Of a DNA stretch of 64,000 nt, positions 50,036-62,060 are shown piece by piece (within the stretch, counting starts at the first letter, position 1; the number at the start of each line of letters is the position of its first letter). The stretch comes from Nymphaea colorata. Taxonomy: Eukaryota > Streptophyta > Magnoliopsida > Nymphaeales > Nymphaeaceae. The notes under the pieces were generated by a model. That model saw only the letters and a list, made by a program, of their open reading frames with translations. It was not told where the DNA came from and did not search any database. Both the position numbers and the translations under genes were made by a program. The stretch lies in assembly GCF_008831285.2 (NCBI RefSeq), contig NC_045144.1:20847716-20911715 (forward strand). The letters are read 5' to 3'.

Positions 50036-52568
50036 ATGGATCCTACATGGCAATGGTGCGAAAGGGTGAAAGAGAATAACCGTTTGAAAGTCAAATGTGG
50101 CTTCTGTGGGAATACACTTTCAGGAGGGATTATTAGAATGAAACACCATTTGGCAGGAACCTCCAAAGATGCGTCTCCTTGTGTTGGAGGACCAAACAAA
50201 CCTTTGCCTCCATTTGTGCGTCAACAATGTTTAGATATGCTTCATGCTTTACGTCAAAAGAGAATACAAAAAGAAATTGAAGATGTAGATGTAGGCTATA
50301 ATGTGCCTTTGGAAGATGAAGAAGAAGAGGATGAAGCTTATGAATGTGATGATGAAGACGATAGCAGTCTAAGAACAGATTTGGAGACCTCAAGAGGTAG
50401 AGATCGTAGAGGAAAAGGGATTATGTATGAAGGAGGTCGATCTGGCATAACGGGAAGGAAGAGGAGAGGCACAACAGATGTTAGGGCCAGGCGTGGTATG
50501 CGACCACCTAGTGGTAGAGTTCCTACTGGTAGGTCTAGTGTTGGCTCTATTAAGAGTTTTTTCCCTTCATATACCAGCCCAGGTGGTCAGCCGCAGATTC
50601 GTGCTGCTATGACATCTAAAGATATGCTATATCATGCACAAAAGCAGGTAGGGAAATGGTTTTATGATGCCTGTATTCCATTCAATGCAGCTAATTCTTT
50701 TCAATTCCAAGCCATGGCAGATGCAATTGCTTCTATAGGCCCCGAATTCAAAATGCCATCATATCATCAGTTGAGAGGCAAAATTCTTCAGGATACAGTC
50801 AAAGAAGTGTCTGAGCATTGCGATGAGTTGAAATTATGTTGGAAGGAAACAGGTTGCTCCATTATGTCAGATGGTTGGACTGATACAAGGTCAAGAACAC
50901 TTGTAAATTTTCTTGTGTATTGCCCTAAAGGTACAATGTTCTTGAAATCTCTTGACTTGTCTGATGTTCCTAAGACTGCTGAGATTTTATTCAATGTTTT
51001 TGATAATGTTGTACAAGAAGTTGGACCTGCAAACATTGTACAGTTTATTACAGATAATGCTGCAAATTATAGAGCTGCAGGAGATTTGTTATTTCAAAAG
51101 TATAGAACATTTTATTGGAGTCCATGTGCCACTCATTGTGTTAATCTAATGCTTCAAGATCTTAATGAGATGCATGATATGAAATCAGCCATTGACCAAT
51201 GTCAAGAGGTAACAAAATTTATCTATAATCATGCATATGTATTGAGTTTGATGAGAAAATTTACAAAAGGAGTTGAATTAATACGACCTGCACAAACTAG
51301 ATTTGCCACAAATGTATTGACTGTGCAGAGTGTGGTGAAACAAAGAACTCCTTTGAGACAGATGTTTGCTAGTGAAGAATGGGCTGCATATCCACATGCT
51401 CATAAAAGAAATGCTTCTTTAGTTGTGGATATTATATTCAATAACGTATTTTGGGAATCATGTGTGAAGCTATTGAAGGTTTGTGTTCCATTAGTTAAGG
51501 TTCTCAGGTTGGCTGACAGCGAGGACAGACCTTCTATAGGGTACTTATATGAGGCTATGGACAAAGCAAAAGAGGCAATTCGAGACAACTTAAAGGAAAA
51601 GAAAAAGTTATATATGCCCATATGGAAGATTATAGATAAAAGGTGGACTGGACAGCTTCATCAACCTCTTCATGCAGCAGCTTATTATCTAAATCCTGCA
51701 ATTAGATTTTCTCCTACATTTAAGAAGGACAGAGAAGTCATGCATGGTTTGTTAGATTGTATTAATGTGTTAGTGGAAGATTCTACAGAACAAGATGCTG
51801 TGCACAATGAGTTGGATCTATATGATAGTTGTTTTCGGAACATGGGACTACCTGCCGCCGTTCGAGCCAGGACAACGATGCGCCCAGGTAAATACATAGA
51901 AATTTTTAATTTACTTTGCATTTGTTACATTTGATTCTTTTAAAACTTTCACATTGATTTGTTATATTTTTGTTTAGATTTGTGGTGGAATAGGTATGGG
52001 TTTGATTGTCCAAACCTAGCACGTTTTGCAGTCAAAGTCCTCAGCCAGACATGCAGTGCTAGTGGATGCGAAAGGAACTGGAGTGTGTTCCAACATATCC
52101 ATAGCAAAAAAAGGAATAGGCTCGAACATAAAAGGTTGAATGACCTTGTCTTTGTTCGATATAATATGAGGTTGAAACAAAGGTAATATAGGCATATACC
52201 TTAATTAATGTTTACATTTTTATGTACAATATATTTATATGAAATTATATACTAACAAATTTTCTCTTATTTAATGTAGAGAATTAGAAAAATCATTAGC
52301 AAGGAAGCACACATCTCAGTTCGATCCTATCAGCTTTGAAAATTTTGACGATCTAGAGCCATGGATTGAAGAAGAACCAGCTACAATATTTGATGATGAA
52401 GATCTTGAATGCTTCAACCTTGAAGTTGAAGCAACAGAAGGCTTTGTTGATGAAGGAGAGTCTGCTACTGCTGGTGCTGGTGCTGAATATGTTGGTGAAG
52501 ATCTTCCAATTCTTGACGATGAAGAAGAAGAAGAAGATGAAGATGAAGATGATGAAGATTATGAATGA
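50036..52568 (+). CDS. hAT-family transposase, intact three-exon gene
   Basis: Catalyses excision and reinsertion of the element. Exons 50036-51887, 51978-52182 and 52280-52568 have GT-AG junctions and matching phases, giving 781 residues. Order: BED zinc finger (about residues 1-55, CGFCGNTLSGGIIRMKHHLAG); an acidic then basic linker with a Gly/Arg-rich stretch; the SDGWTD motif with the first catalytic Asp near residue 279; ITDNAANY with the second near 340; CATHCVNLMLQDLNEM, where the RNase-H fold usually carries a C/H pair; and the dimerisation region (SQTCSASGCERNWSVFQHIH), whose ERNW Glu is the usual third acidic residue. The C-terminus is highly acidic. A 5' leader with an intron (possible donor after cttcgtaag near 49916, acceptor just before the ATG) is likely. 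No stop or frameshift was found, so it may be active. Confidence 0.9.
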
Positions 52569-52920
52569 TGAATCATGAATGAGAGTTAAGTCAAGAGTGC
52601 TTTCATTTTATATGTATCAAAAACTTAAGAGTTATGAATCTATGGTTGTTGAACACTTGATTGAATGTTTTATCATTTATGACTTTATCACTTTATGGCT
52701 TATGGCCTTATGCTTTGTTGAATGATATTGTATTATTGTTATGAATTTTGATGTTTATGAATGATGAACGCGTAAGTTTATAGCAATAATAAGTCTATCA
52801 TTATCTCAAACATGTTTTCTATGAACAATTTATTATTTTTAATTTTTTCTGATTTTTTTATGAATTTTCCGAATTTTTTTAAATTTTTTCTGATTTATTA
52901 ATAATTTTTTAAAAAAATTT

Positions 52921-53000
52921 ACGATACGGTTACGATACGTTACGATACGTTACGATACAGCGTATCTTAAAGCCCGACCGATACGGCTTACGATACGCGT
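52921..53000. repeat. Subterminal ACGATACG repeats at the right end of the hAT element
   Basis: Four tandem units of ACGATAC(G) spaced by about 10 bases at 52921-52958, then further cgatacg words to 53000. These are half-sites of the palindrome at the left end, in the opposite orientation. Confidence 0.85.
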
Positions 53001-53012
53001 TTTACAACATTG

Positions 53013-53020
53013 ACTGAAAG
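53013..53020. repeat. Target-site duplication, right copy
   Basis: ACTGAAAG, identical to 49460-49467. Joining the sequence across one copy restores the reading frame of the interrupted host transposase. Confidence 0.93.
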
Positions 53021-54674
53021 GTATTGTAATGAATAACGTGCCTTTCAACTTGCTTCAATCAGTGGATTTCAAAAATTTTGTTGCTGCTGCTACAAACTTT
53101 GGACCAGGGTACATTCTCCCGAGCTCTGAAACAACGAGAACGAAACTACTAGATGAAACAACGAGAACGAGACACGATTAGAAGCAAGTTCTATATAAAC
53201 TTATTGGTGAGCTCTCCAACTGGCACCGTATTTTGGAAGGCAAGTCAAGTTGAAAAAGGCCCTAAAAGTGCAGAATTTATAGTTGATTTTTTATCTCCAA
53301 CTATAGAAGAAATTGGGGCAAACAATGTTGTACAGATTGTTACCGATAATGGAAGCAATTATAGAAAAGCAAAACGTATTCTTGAAGGAAAATATCCAAA
53401 CATTTTTACCACATCTTGTGCTGCCCATTGCATTGACTTAATGCTTGAAGACATTGATAGTTTAGAAGATGTGAAAAATATCATGTGCAAAGCAAGGCAG
53501 GCTGTCAAGTTCTTATATAATAAGCAACATGTTTTAGATATAATGAGAACTTATACAAAGGGAAAGGAGTTGAGGAGGCCCGGTGTGACTAGATTTGCCT
53601 CTCAATTTATTTGTTTGGATTCCATCTTAAAACAAGAAGAGGGCCTGAAGTTTATGGTTGCCTCCAATGATTGGAGACATGTTGAAAACACTGAAAAAAA
53701 ATGATGCAAAAGAACTTACAAGGCTCATTCAAAATGAAGATTTTTGGAGAAAGGGAAAAGAAATAATAAGGTTTGTTGAACCATTAGTGAGAGTACTTAA
53801 GATGGTAGATGGGGAAGGAGCCACTATGGGCTATTTGTATGAAGCACTTGATAGAGCTAAAGAAGCTATCAAGAGTGCATGCAACAACATGAGAGAAAAA
53901 TATATTTCATATTGGAGTATAATTGACAAGAGATGGAACCGTAATTTGAACAGTCCCATATATGCCGCAGCAGCTTATCTAAATCCTCATTTGTTCTGGA
54001 ATAATAAAGTAAGGATGAATGATGAAGTTCGGAAAGGTTTGGAGTTAGCAATAGAAAAACTTCTTGTTCCTGAGGATTGTGCAAATATGTCTCTTGAATT
54101 GGCCAAATATCAAACCAGACATCCATCATTATTTCGTGGTGAGCTATCCATGAATATTATTGACACTTCTCATCCACGTAAGTGTCTCACTTTTTCTGAA
54201 TTGTTGATGATTGGTTAAATGTTTTAATTACAAATTTGCGATTGTATGATTCTCAATTTTGTTTGTTTGTTTCTTTAAATTATGTTAGGTGTTTGGTGGT
54301 TGATATGTGGATGTTCTGTTCCTATTCTTCAAAGAGTAGCAATCAAAATTTTAAGCCAGCCATGCAGTGCATCAGCTTGCGAAAGAAATTGGAGTGCATT
54401 TGAAGCTGTTAATACAAAGAAGAGAAGCAATCTTTTACCATCTAGATTAACTGATTTGGTATTCATTAGAATGAACATGCATTTGCAAAGCATGGCTGCA
54501 GAAATAGCAAACATAAATGCAGATCGAATCTATATTGACCATGTGAATCCATTTCCAGAAGCAGAAAATTTAGAGGTTGGGTTGTCTTCAGATTTAGAAG
54601 AAGAAGATGATGAAGAATGCGGACCAAGTAGAACCAATGAAGAAGATGACTCTACTTCATGGGATGAAGATTAA

Positions 54675-55090
54675 TGCTGTATACAATTCTTTTCCTCGAA
54701 GCAATTATACGTGATAGTTACTGGGATGACACTGCTTTTTTTTTCCCCTTTGTGTTTGTATATGTGCCTTTTTTCCTTACCTTGAAAGTTCACTCTTATA
54801 ACACCACCACTAACCACATTGTTATCATCTTCCATTGAATTGGCTGACAATTATCAACTCCTGTTTGTGTTGGTCATTTGTTTGTTGGACTTGGAAACAT
54901 AGCTTCATGGATCAATGTTAACTGAGTTACATGTCAATATTTCTAACAAAATGCAAAGCACGTGTTCAATATATTCCTTATTTTTTTGCAATTCATAGAT
55001 ATTGTTACTAGCCTGGTAGTGTCAGAACTGCAGATGGCATTTGCTAGCTGTGACCAAGACAAACAGGGTCATCATTTACATCTCCTGCAG
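54675..55090. other. 3' region of the broken hAT gene
   Basis: AT-rich, no gene seen. The 3' terminus of the older hAT element must lie here or just beyond, but I could not identify its terminal inverted repeat or target duplication. Confidence 0.35.
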
Positions 55091-55232
55091 TTCTAGAGAA
55101 TTACTTGAATGCGGGGCACTACTATCATCCGTTCTTTATGCAGTCCAGCAAGTCTTGCTTTCAATGGATGTTGATGGTGGGGAAGGTTTTGTTGATTATC
55201 CACCTATTGTATTCAGGCTGCTTGATCAGTAA
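55091..55232 (+). other. Possible terminal exon of an unidentified gene
   Basis: After an AG at ctcctgcag the frame reads SRELLECGALLSSVLYAVQQ and on to DYPPIVFRLLDQ before a stop at 55232. Its last two thirds are also present at 17521-17604 with one Leu-to-Phe change and the same stop. The composition looks like real protein, but I cannot assign a family or find the upstream exon. Confidence 0.25.
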
Positions 55233-56013
55233 CCGAACATTTTTTATTGAATATGCAGCAGAGAGATTTACTGCGGAACAGTCAATATTTGTCTTTTTTT
55301 ATATTTAATTGTTATTATGACAGTTACAATATTCATTGTCGATTGTGTTGTTTAAAGCTTCAAATGCATATCCAGGGACTTGATCATTCATCTGTACCAA
55401 TAACATTGCATAAGTTTTGCATAACATTTATTTAAATAACTTTAGAAAATTTTGCCTTATTTTTCTCATTTGGTAAACTCCTTTGCTGCGAAAAACAATT
55501 ATGCGACACAACTGAAGACAAGCACCCAGTTACATGCTTAGTTCATTCATGAACAAAGAAGGGCTTAAGTTGCCCGGAAGAAAATATTTCGAACACAGAT
55601 TAGCATTTTGTTTAGCTGAATTTAGCTGATCAGCAACCAGCTGTTGAGTTCATGGCATTTTTCACTTTCAGCAAAAGCAATGTGTGGCCAAAGAAAGTGC
55701 TTCATCCACCTGTTCAGGGGCTGAACTCGAATACAAAATCAAGTCGAAGATTGTGTCTCTTTATTGGCATAATATGATAATCTGCCTAACCCACCTTGCT
55801 TATATTGGCTGCTAGAAGAGCAAGCATCTGTACATGGGTGGAATGCCTGGCAAGGGTTGTTCAACATTTAATGCGCAGAACAGAAAGCGTTTGGTTTGTT
55901 TCGAGCATCTTTTCACCTGCTTACAATCAGGAAGACTGCTTAGAACCATCGACCTAACATAGCACAAAAATATTCAGTTGGTGGTCCAATTGATATACAT
56001 CGCCGATATGTAC
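55148..56013 (+). repeat. Duplicated block X, first part (second copy)
   Basis: Direct copy of 17521-18395; see that entry. The match begins at the base that follows the assembly gap in the other copy. Confidence 0.85.
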
Positions 56014-56898
56014 AATGATAATTGGATATGTTCATTAATCCATTTGCATCCTACCTCGCTGTATAGTTGTAAAGGAGACCCTCAGCAATTGGGTGGGCTT
56101 ATATTACAGGGGGAGCGAAAACTTACTTCTTCAGCAGCATATTAAGGGCATAACAATGACAAAAATGCCCAGGAATTATGAAAAGGAGACGAGCTAAAGA
56201 AAATCAGGGCTGAGAGCTCCAAACATCTCCAGATATGGCTGCAGTTTTGAGTGCGTGGATATGGGTATGGATTATTAATGACAAAGCCTCTTGGACACTC
56301 AGATCCACATTATTCCGGCTCAATCCAAACCTGAATACCTGAATTTTATGGATTGGGTTTGGATTTCGTTTTCACAAACGAAAATTAAGAGCTGCAACCT
56401 GAATCATATGTACGGATATCAGTTAAAAATATTATTAGAAGGTAGGTGCTGCACATTCTGGTCTCTGTTCTCTTAACAGCTCCGTTGGTCCCCTGTTTAA
56501 TTTTCCGTGCGTCGTGACTCGCACCATTCAACTGATCGCTTACGTACATTTTTAAAATGCAGTTGTATCTTTCAATTGTATAAAAAATGCCCTTCCTCTC
56601 TCTCCTCAAGAATCAATCACTTCAGTGTGCACCCAATTTCATCTCCACTAAAGAGACTGGACAAGTTTTTGCCATTGTTTCTCTTCTTTCTGTTCAGTTA
56701 TAAAAATAGCTGAGCAGAGCCCATGTGAAAAATTATTGATGTGATAACTAAACGGCCGAGGGCTAGGCTTTTTTCTATTGAATTATCAACTATTGATCAC
56801 AATTTAATCAAAATTAATGAATATTTGGGCCGTCGCCTTAAATTGCAAATTCTGGATGTGTAAACACAAGTATGGCCCATTACTAGGAAGCCAATGAC
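56014..56898. other. Sequence unique to the second copy of block X
   Basis: No gene seen. It replaces 18396-20035 of the first copy. Confidence 0.4.
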
Positions 56899-57350
56899 TC
56901 AAGGTGTCAAGTGTCAACAGCATGTGGGTTTGTCTCTGGATGCATGCCAATAAATGAATGATTTATTATAAAACTGAAGACATGTGAATTTCAACTTAAA
57001 CAAATCCTTTGTTATGGAACTAAAACCGGTGAATTCAAACGATATGTTCCGGATTCAATGTTCAGACAGCATCGTACTTGTAAATTCCTTATTAGACATT
57101 AATGTTCCAAATGCACCAAATCTCTCATATGAATGATGATTTGAAGAGCTTTCTCAAGGGGTAGTGTGAATATTTGCAATGTTCCCTGTTATACGTGGAT
57201 GATCAGAACTTCTGCACCATCAAGCCATGAAAGCGTAAGAGTTGGTATTCAAGTGCCACCAAATTTTATGCAGCCTACAAGGCTAACTTTTTTTTTTTCA
57301 TGGACAAAATGCATCATCTATCATGCAATAATATTTATTCTCTATAAATA
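56899..57350 (+). repeat. Duplicated block X, second part (second copy)
   Basis: Direct copy of 20036-20620, including the open stretch MIRTSAPSSHESVRVGIQV. It ends within a few tens of bases of the start of block Y copy C. Confidence 0.8.
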
Positions 57351-58864
57351 TTGTGTTTTTGTTAAAAAATTCAGTTCGCGCTACAAGTTTACATGTATTT
57401 TTAAATGGTTTGGGTATCTTTTAAAACAAGTAAGTAGACACCCCATAATGTATAATAAAATTTCAAAGCAATGCTTAATCTCCAACGACTCTGTTTTTCA
57501 TCTTTCATTCCTATCAAACTGAGAAATTTATTTCCTGGAACATAAACCAAAGTCCGGCAAACACAAAAGGGTTTTGAAAATCTAGATTTTGTTTCCATTT
57601 CTTCAGTGTTCCTGAAATAAGTTTATGAAAACTTCTTTCCAATTCTATATTTTCAATGAGTCAAATGGCCCTTAATGAAAGTAGTGAAAACTTGCCATGA
57701 AATCATTGCAATTCTTTCAAGAAACCCTATAACATAGGAAGCGCAAGACCTCAACAACCCAAAAATGGATAAAATATGGACCTTTTGATTCCACCTTAGA
57801 ACATTTGTTTAAATCATTGGCATCAGATGGTTGTGAATCAAGAGCAGCTCCAGCAGCTTTTATGGCCGATAGAGTAAGGGCATCCAAGGGCGAAGCCAGA
57901 ATTTTTTTCAGGGGCAGGCCAAACGGTCTGCAGGTCGGGCCAAGAGGAGCGACGGGTTAGGCCAAACTAAAAAAATTTGATCTTTTCAATATAAATTTTT
58001 TTTCCCCCCTCTGAGGGCATCTGAACCAACCAGTTCCATAAAATCAGATCGAAAGCTAAAATGCTATCATAATAACTAGATTGTGTAATCCTCCCATCTT
58101 TCACAACCTACAGCAAGACATCACTTGTAGCAACCATTAATTGATTTGAGTGGCCTTTTCAGGGTAGTAAGAATGCCGAAGTATGAGCAACAAAGTATCA
58201 TGTAGTGAATGGCGTACCAAGAAATTTTTGGCTAAAGGCACTCTAAGTTTGAATTTCAAATTTTAAGGGGCACTCATATATAAAAAGCTTAAAATTAATG
58301 AAGTTTATATATGTAAATAAAGTAATTTTGTGGGCTGGTGTGGACAATTGCCCACACCAGCTTCAATGTAGCTCTGCTTCTGCATGTACACAGTGCACGT
58401 ACAACAAGTCTTATGACATATACAACATAATTTGTAAGAAAATATACAAAAGAAACTGCTCACATTTATAAGAACGAATATACTTATGATAAAATGGGTA
58501 CATTACAAGAAAAAAAGAAAAAAGAAAAAGAATGGAGGAAAAGAGGGAATGAAAAATAAACGAATGTGAGAAGCCAAAAAAAGGGAAAAACAAGAAGCCA
58601 GGTTGGGAGAAGAAAGAAAAAAGAGAAGAGAAAGGGAGAAGGATGAAAGAAAAATAAATCATTTCATTTTTTTCAAAATCGTCCTAAGAATTGTTCGGAG
58701 TTTTGGCTATTTTTCAGTATCTTTTTTTGTGAATTTTAAAATTTAAATATTCGAAGAGAAATTTGCTGTTTCTTACATTACAATTCTGCGAAATTCAAGA
58801 TATGCATAACTTGTTGGAGAGAGTGGACATTTGAAGAATTTATATGGAATCATTTTACTGAAAA

Positions 58865-59161
58865 TTATCTACACTTTAATTTGTTTTGGAAAATCATTTG
58901 ATCTGTACCGAAAAAGAAAAATCCTCGAGTCTTATTCCAAGAAACTTCAACGAAAGAACCATGATAGAAGCATCGATCATATTGGAACCGATTCATCTCA
59001 GCATATTCTGCAAGATCCATTGGGATCAATATAAAATTGGCTCTGTTATTCGTTTTCCTGGCTATATATGAATGCTTTAGTTCTCCAATTTCCCAGCGAC
59101 AACAAAGATACGAAGCAATCACTGGAATAAGCCCAAGAAACCCACTTGAATGAGAGTGCAC
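58865..59161 (-). other. Open frame shared with RING copy B, function unknown
   Basis: Contains MDLAEYAEMNRFQYDRC and GFFFFGTDQMIF, closely matching the frame at 42006-42260. It lies 3' of the RING gene on the same strand. No known domain recognised. Confidence 0.3.
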
Positions 59162-59254
59162 CGAGGTGCATGTATCTTCGATCGTGAAAGAGAGAATGAA
59201 GTCACGAACACAATGTCGAAGATGCGAACACGAGAGAGAGAGATGATCGTGTGC

Positions 59255-59371
<117 letters not shown>

Positions 59372-59622
59372 TGTGGGACTTTTTGCCTAAAATGGGAGCG
59401 AGGTGTGGTAGTTGCAGGCCAGGAATCAAAACAGGAAAAGATTAAGAGAAAAATATATAGATGGAGTTCAGGCAAATTTGAACTAAAATAAAATGTTGGT
59501 GTATATTTGCATTGTCAATATAGAACAAGGATGAAAAATTGTTCATCAACATATGAAATATTATATATCTGATAAAATGTTGATTTACATCTTTAATCAA
59601 CAGTAAAAATGCATGAAATCTG

Positions 59623-60417
59623 TCAATAATCATCAGTCGGCAACTCATGGCGACAGATAGGGCAAGAATGGGCTCGTCGAAGCCATGCCAGGATGCAGCC
59701 TTCATGAAATTCATGGGAGCAAGGCATTCTAACCAGGCAGTCTCCTCTACCAACTTCAGCCTGGCAAACCACGCACGTATTCTGGCCATTTTCCTCCGCC
59801 TTCTTCCTCACCAAGGCATCTAGGGACGCCTTCGACGCTGGGGCCGGCACCGCCTCGTAAGCAAACAGAGCATCGCCGGCTGCCAACTCCTCCAAATAGT
59901 CGGCAAGATCCATCTCCTCCTGAGCGTCGGTCATATCTTCGGTCGGATCCTCCAAATCGCCGTCAACATCTTCCCGGAATTCCACTGAGTGATAAGTGAC
60001 GGTGGTAGTCAACGATACCGTCTGAACCTCGCCGGGACTCAACGCCGCCCGGCCATCTCCCGGCTGCAGGATCAAGTCGCACATCTCAATTGCAACATGG
60101 TCAGCCCAACCGAGAAGCCACCCGCACTCGTGATCGGAGAAGTGTCGCCGGACGTGCTCCGTGATCTCCTCTGGTGTCCGCAAGCTGCTGCGGTTCACGA
60201 TGACGGAGCTCGTGAACAAGCGGAGACTATGAACCGCCGGAGTCTCCGTTGAACCTCCTTCTTCACCACCACCTTCAGCTCCTCCGGCTTCTGTACAGAA
60301 CCTTGTCTGGAAATGCAGATGCACCATTGCTGAAGCCGTCTCGTGATGTGCAGTTCTTGGTTCCGGCGTCGCCACCGTGAAACTTCGAGTTAACGAGCTA
60401 ACTGTCGTTCTCAACAT
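59623..60417 (-). CDS. RING-H2 protein, probable E3 ubiquitin ligase (copy C)
   Basis: Intronless, 264 residues, the same length as copy A and very similar throughout. RING-H2 ligands C215, C218, C233, H235, H238, C241, C252 and C255 are present; differences from copy A in the finger are conservative (for example CPIC for CPVC). The N-terminal region lacks a recognised domain or membrane segment, and the middle is acidic. The same GA-rich tract precedes the ATG. Because copies A and C keep the full frame while B is shortened and the relic at 39117 is truncated, these two are the best candidates for functional recent duplicates. Confidence 0.88.
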   Translation of the reverse strand: MLRTTVSSLTRSFTVATPEPRTAHHETASAMVHLHFQTRFCTEAGGAEGGGEEGGSTETPAVHSLRLFTSSVIVNRSSLRTPEEITEHVRRHFSDHECGWLLGWADHVAIEMCDLILQPGDGRAALSPGEVQTVSLTTTVTYHSVEFREDVDGDLEDPTEDMTDAQEEMDLADYLEELAAGDALFAYEAVPAPASKASLDALVRKKAEENGQNTCVVCQAEVGRGDCLVRMPCSHEFHEGCILAWLRRAHSCPICRHELPTDDY

Positions 60418-60443
60418 CTCTCTCTCTCTCGCTCCCCCTCTCT
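60418..60443 (-). promoter_or_regulatory. GA-rich tract abutting the start codon of RING copy C
   Basis: Coding-strand GAGA run with short interruptions ending at the ATG, homologous to 32959-32986. Confidence 0.4.
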
Positions 60444-60999
60444 GATCTTCTGCAGATTGGAAGTACTGGAGCTGCGTTGCTTAAGCAATTGATCTATGAA
60501 GAGATATGTAAAGCAACAACAACGAAGATCTGGAAATTCATGCCGCTTGATTAATCTCCATTCTCGATTAATTCAATATTGTTTAATAGACATATGTGTA
60601 GAAGCTGGAACAGGAAACCCATGCCGCTTGATTTATCTCCATTCTTGATTAATTCAATATTTTTTCATAGATATATGTGTAGAAGCTGGAAATATATAGA
60701 TATATATCTAAATCCAGATGGCAACAACCGTTTACTTAGATAGGATTCGGATGCAGCTTAGACTTGTAGGTGAATAGATATGTATCTCTCTAAATCGTAA
60801 GCAGATCTAAATCTGAGATTGGTGTCCTTAGTTATCAGATTGAAATTGCCTCAGCCGTCCTAACTGTCCATTTTTTTTAAACTTATCTACTGGCCGCACC
60901 ATTTTTAATTTTGAAGTTTCCTCATTTGTTTTCACAAATTTTATATGTGGAATTGGAACACATGAATGTATGCTGGAACATATATATTTTAAAAATATA

Positions 61000-62060
61000 T
61001 GTTCAAGTCGATTCTAGCTTGCAGGGGTCGCGTTCATGTGTTTACCGGCAAAAAGCTCACGATTGTTGGTTTGACAGAGACAAACTAAACGGTCATCCCG
61101 TGGATCTTAATTACCGAGTGTTCTGATAAACCAGTTCTGCCATTGATACCTTTCTCATGGTTAATCTTGAATTTAACTTAATGTTAATTGAAGTGACCAC
61201 TTCCGGATTTTTGTTTTATGGTAATTAAAAATATGATTTCATGGTAATGTATTTTCTTTTATAACAACAACAATAAGAATAACAACTTTTAGACGTACAA
61301 CAAGTGAGATCTGAGCAATTTCAAGCTTAAATGAAAGTGAACACCACAAAAAGAGTGATAAAATTTGTCAAAAATTATTGACAGGCCCATGAAAACTAAA
61401 AATACAGAGAAAACACGAGCCAAGTCGGGCTTAAATGTTATAACTTGAAACTCGACCCGTTTATAACTCTAGTTTTATATCAAGCTCAAGCTGGACTTGT
61501 TTATAAGTGTGGCAGTTGGAGTATTTTGAAAATTATTTTAAAAGAAACGTCCTTTTCAGTCTTTAACTTTTTTTTTCTCTTTTCCACTTTTTTTTTCTAT
61601 TAAAAAGAAAATTGTGCACCAGCCCACACATATAATAAGCTGGTTCGAGCAAATGGTAGTAGAGGAAGCGGCCCATATAATCAGTTGATTTGAGCAAACG
61701 GTAGTAGAGGAAGCAGCTTTGTGCCTTGTGCTTTGGGTGAAAGGAGGAGGTTCTACTGCATGCCCAAGTGAAGGCCAAAGCCTCTCCCTTTCCCTATGCT
61801 TTATACAGCTAAAAAATCACGATCGAGAGATCTGAACCATGTTTCCCTACCAATTTGTTTGAGCACTCACCATAATTTAACATTGTAGAAACAACTCTGC
61901 ACTCTTAAGAATTCAAGGAATGGAGGGGGCTAAACAGGAATAGTTCCAGTATTACTTAGAAATTTTAAATTTATTACTAGTGCACCTTAGCTAGAAATTT
62001 CTGGCTCTGCTAGGGTGTATTTGTTGTGGATGATATATAGAAAAAGAAGCATATTTTATA
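61000..62060 (-). repeat. Inverted copy of 38030-39117
   Basis: Reverse complement of the repeat next to the type 2 relic, from the gcaggggtcgcgttcatg wording at the left to the words gtgtatttgttgtggatg at the right. The first 260 bases also match 34111-34376 inverted. Confidence 0.78.

Larger units (their letters stand above)
49468..53012 (+). mobile_element. Nested, apparently autonomous hAT transposon (3545 bp)
   Basis: The left end reads CAATGTTGTA and the right end is its exact reverse complement, TACAACATTG, giving a 10-base terminal inverted repeat. It is flanked by perfect 8-base duplications (ACTGAAAG at 49460-49467 and 53013-53020) and sits inside a coding exon of another hAT gene. 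It contains one three-exon transposase frame (50036-52568) with no internal stop. The left subterminal region carries six copies of a palindrome and the right a run of ACGATAC words. An intact frame and matching ends argue for recent insertion. Confidence 0.92.
49071..54674 (+). pseudogene. Broken hAT transposase gene (host of the nested element)
   Basis: Cut-and-paste transposases of the hAT superfamily have an N-terminal BED zinc finger, an RNase-H-like core and a C-terminal dimerisation region; all are recognisable here. The first part (49071-49467) carries the BED finger (CEFCSEQYAGGITRFKYHLAG). After the nested insertion (49468-53012) the same frame resumes with NNVPFNLLQSVDFKNFVAAA, then hits a stop at about 53176. 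The RNase-H portion continues in another frame from 53153 (INLLVSSPTGTVFWK, IVTDNGSNYRKA, CAAHCIDLMLEDID). A second shift occurs in an A-run near 53695, after which the frame continues to 54178. An intron (54179-54288) leads to the hAT dimerisation region (SQPCSASACERNWSAFEAVN) and an acidic tail ending at 54674. Residues around the first catalytic SDGW motif are missing, so this copy is dead three ways over: insertion, deletion and frameshift. Confidence 0.85.
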
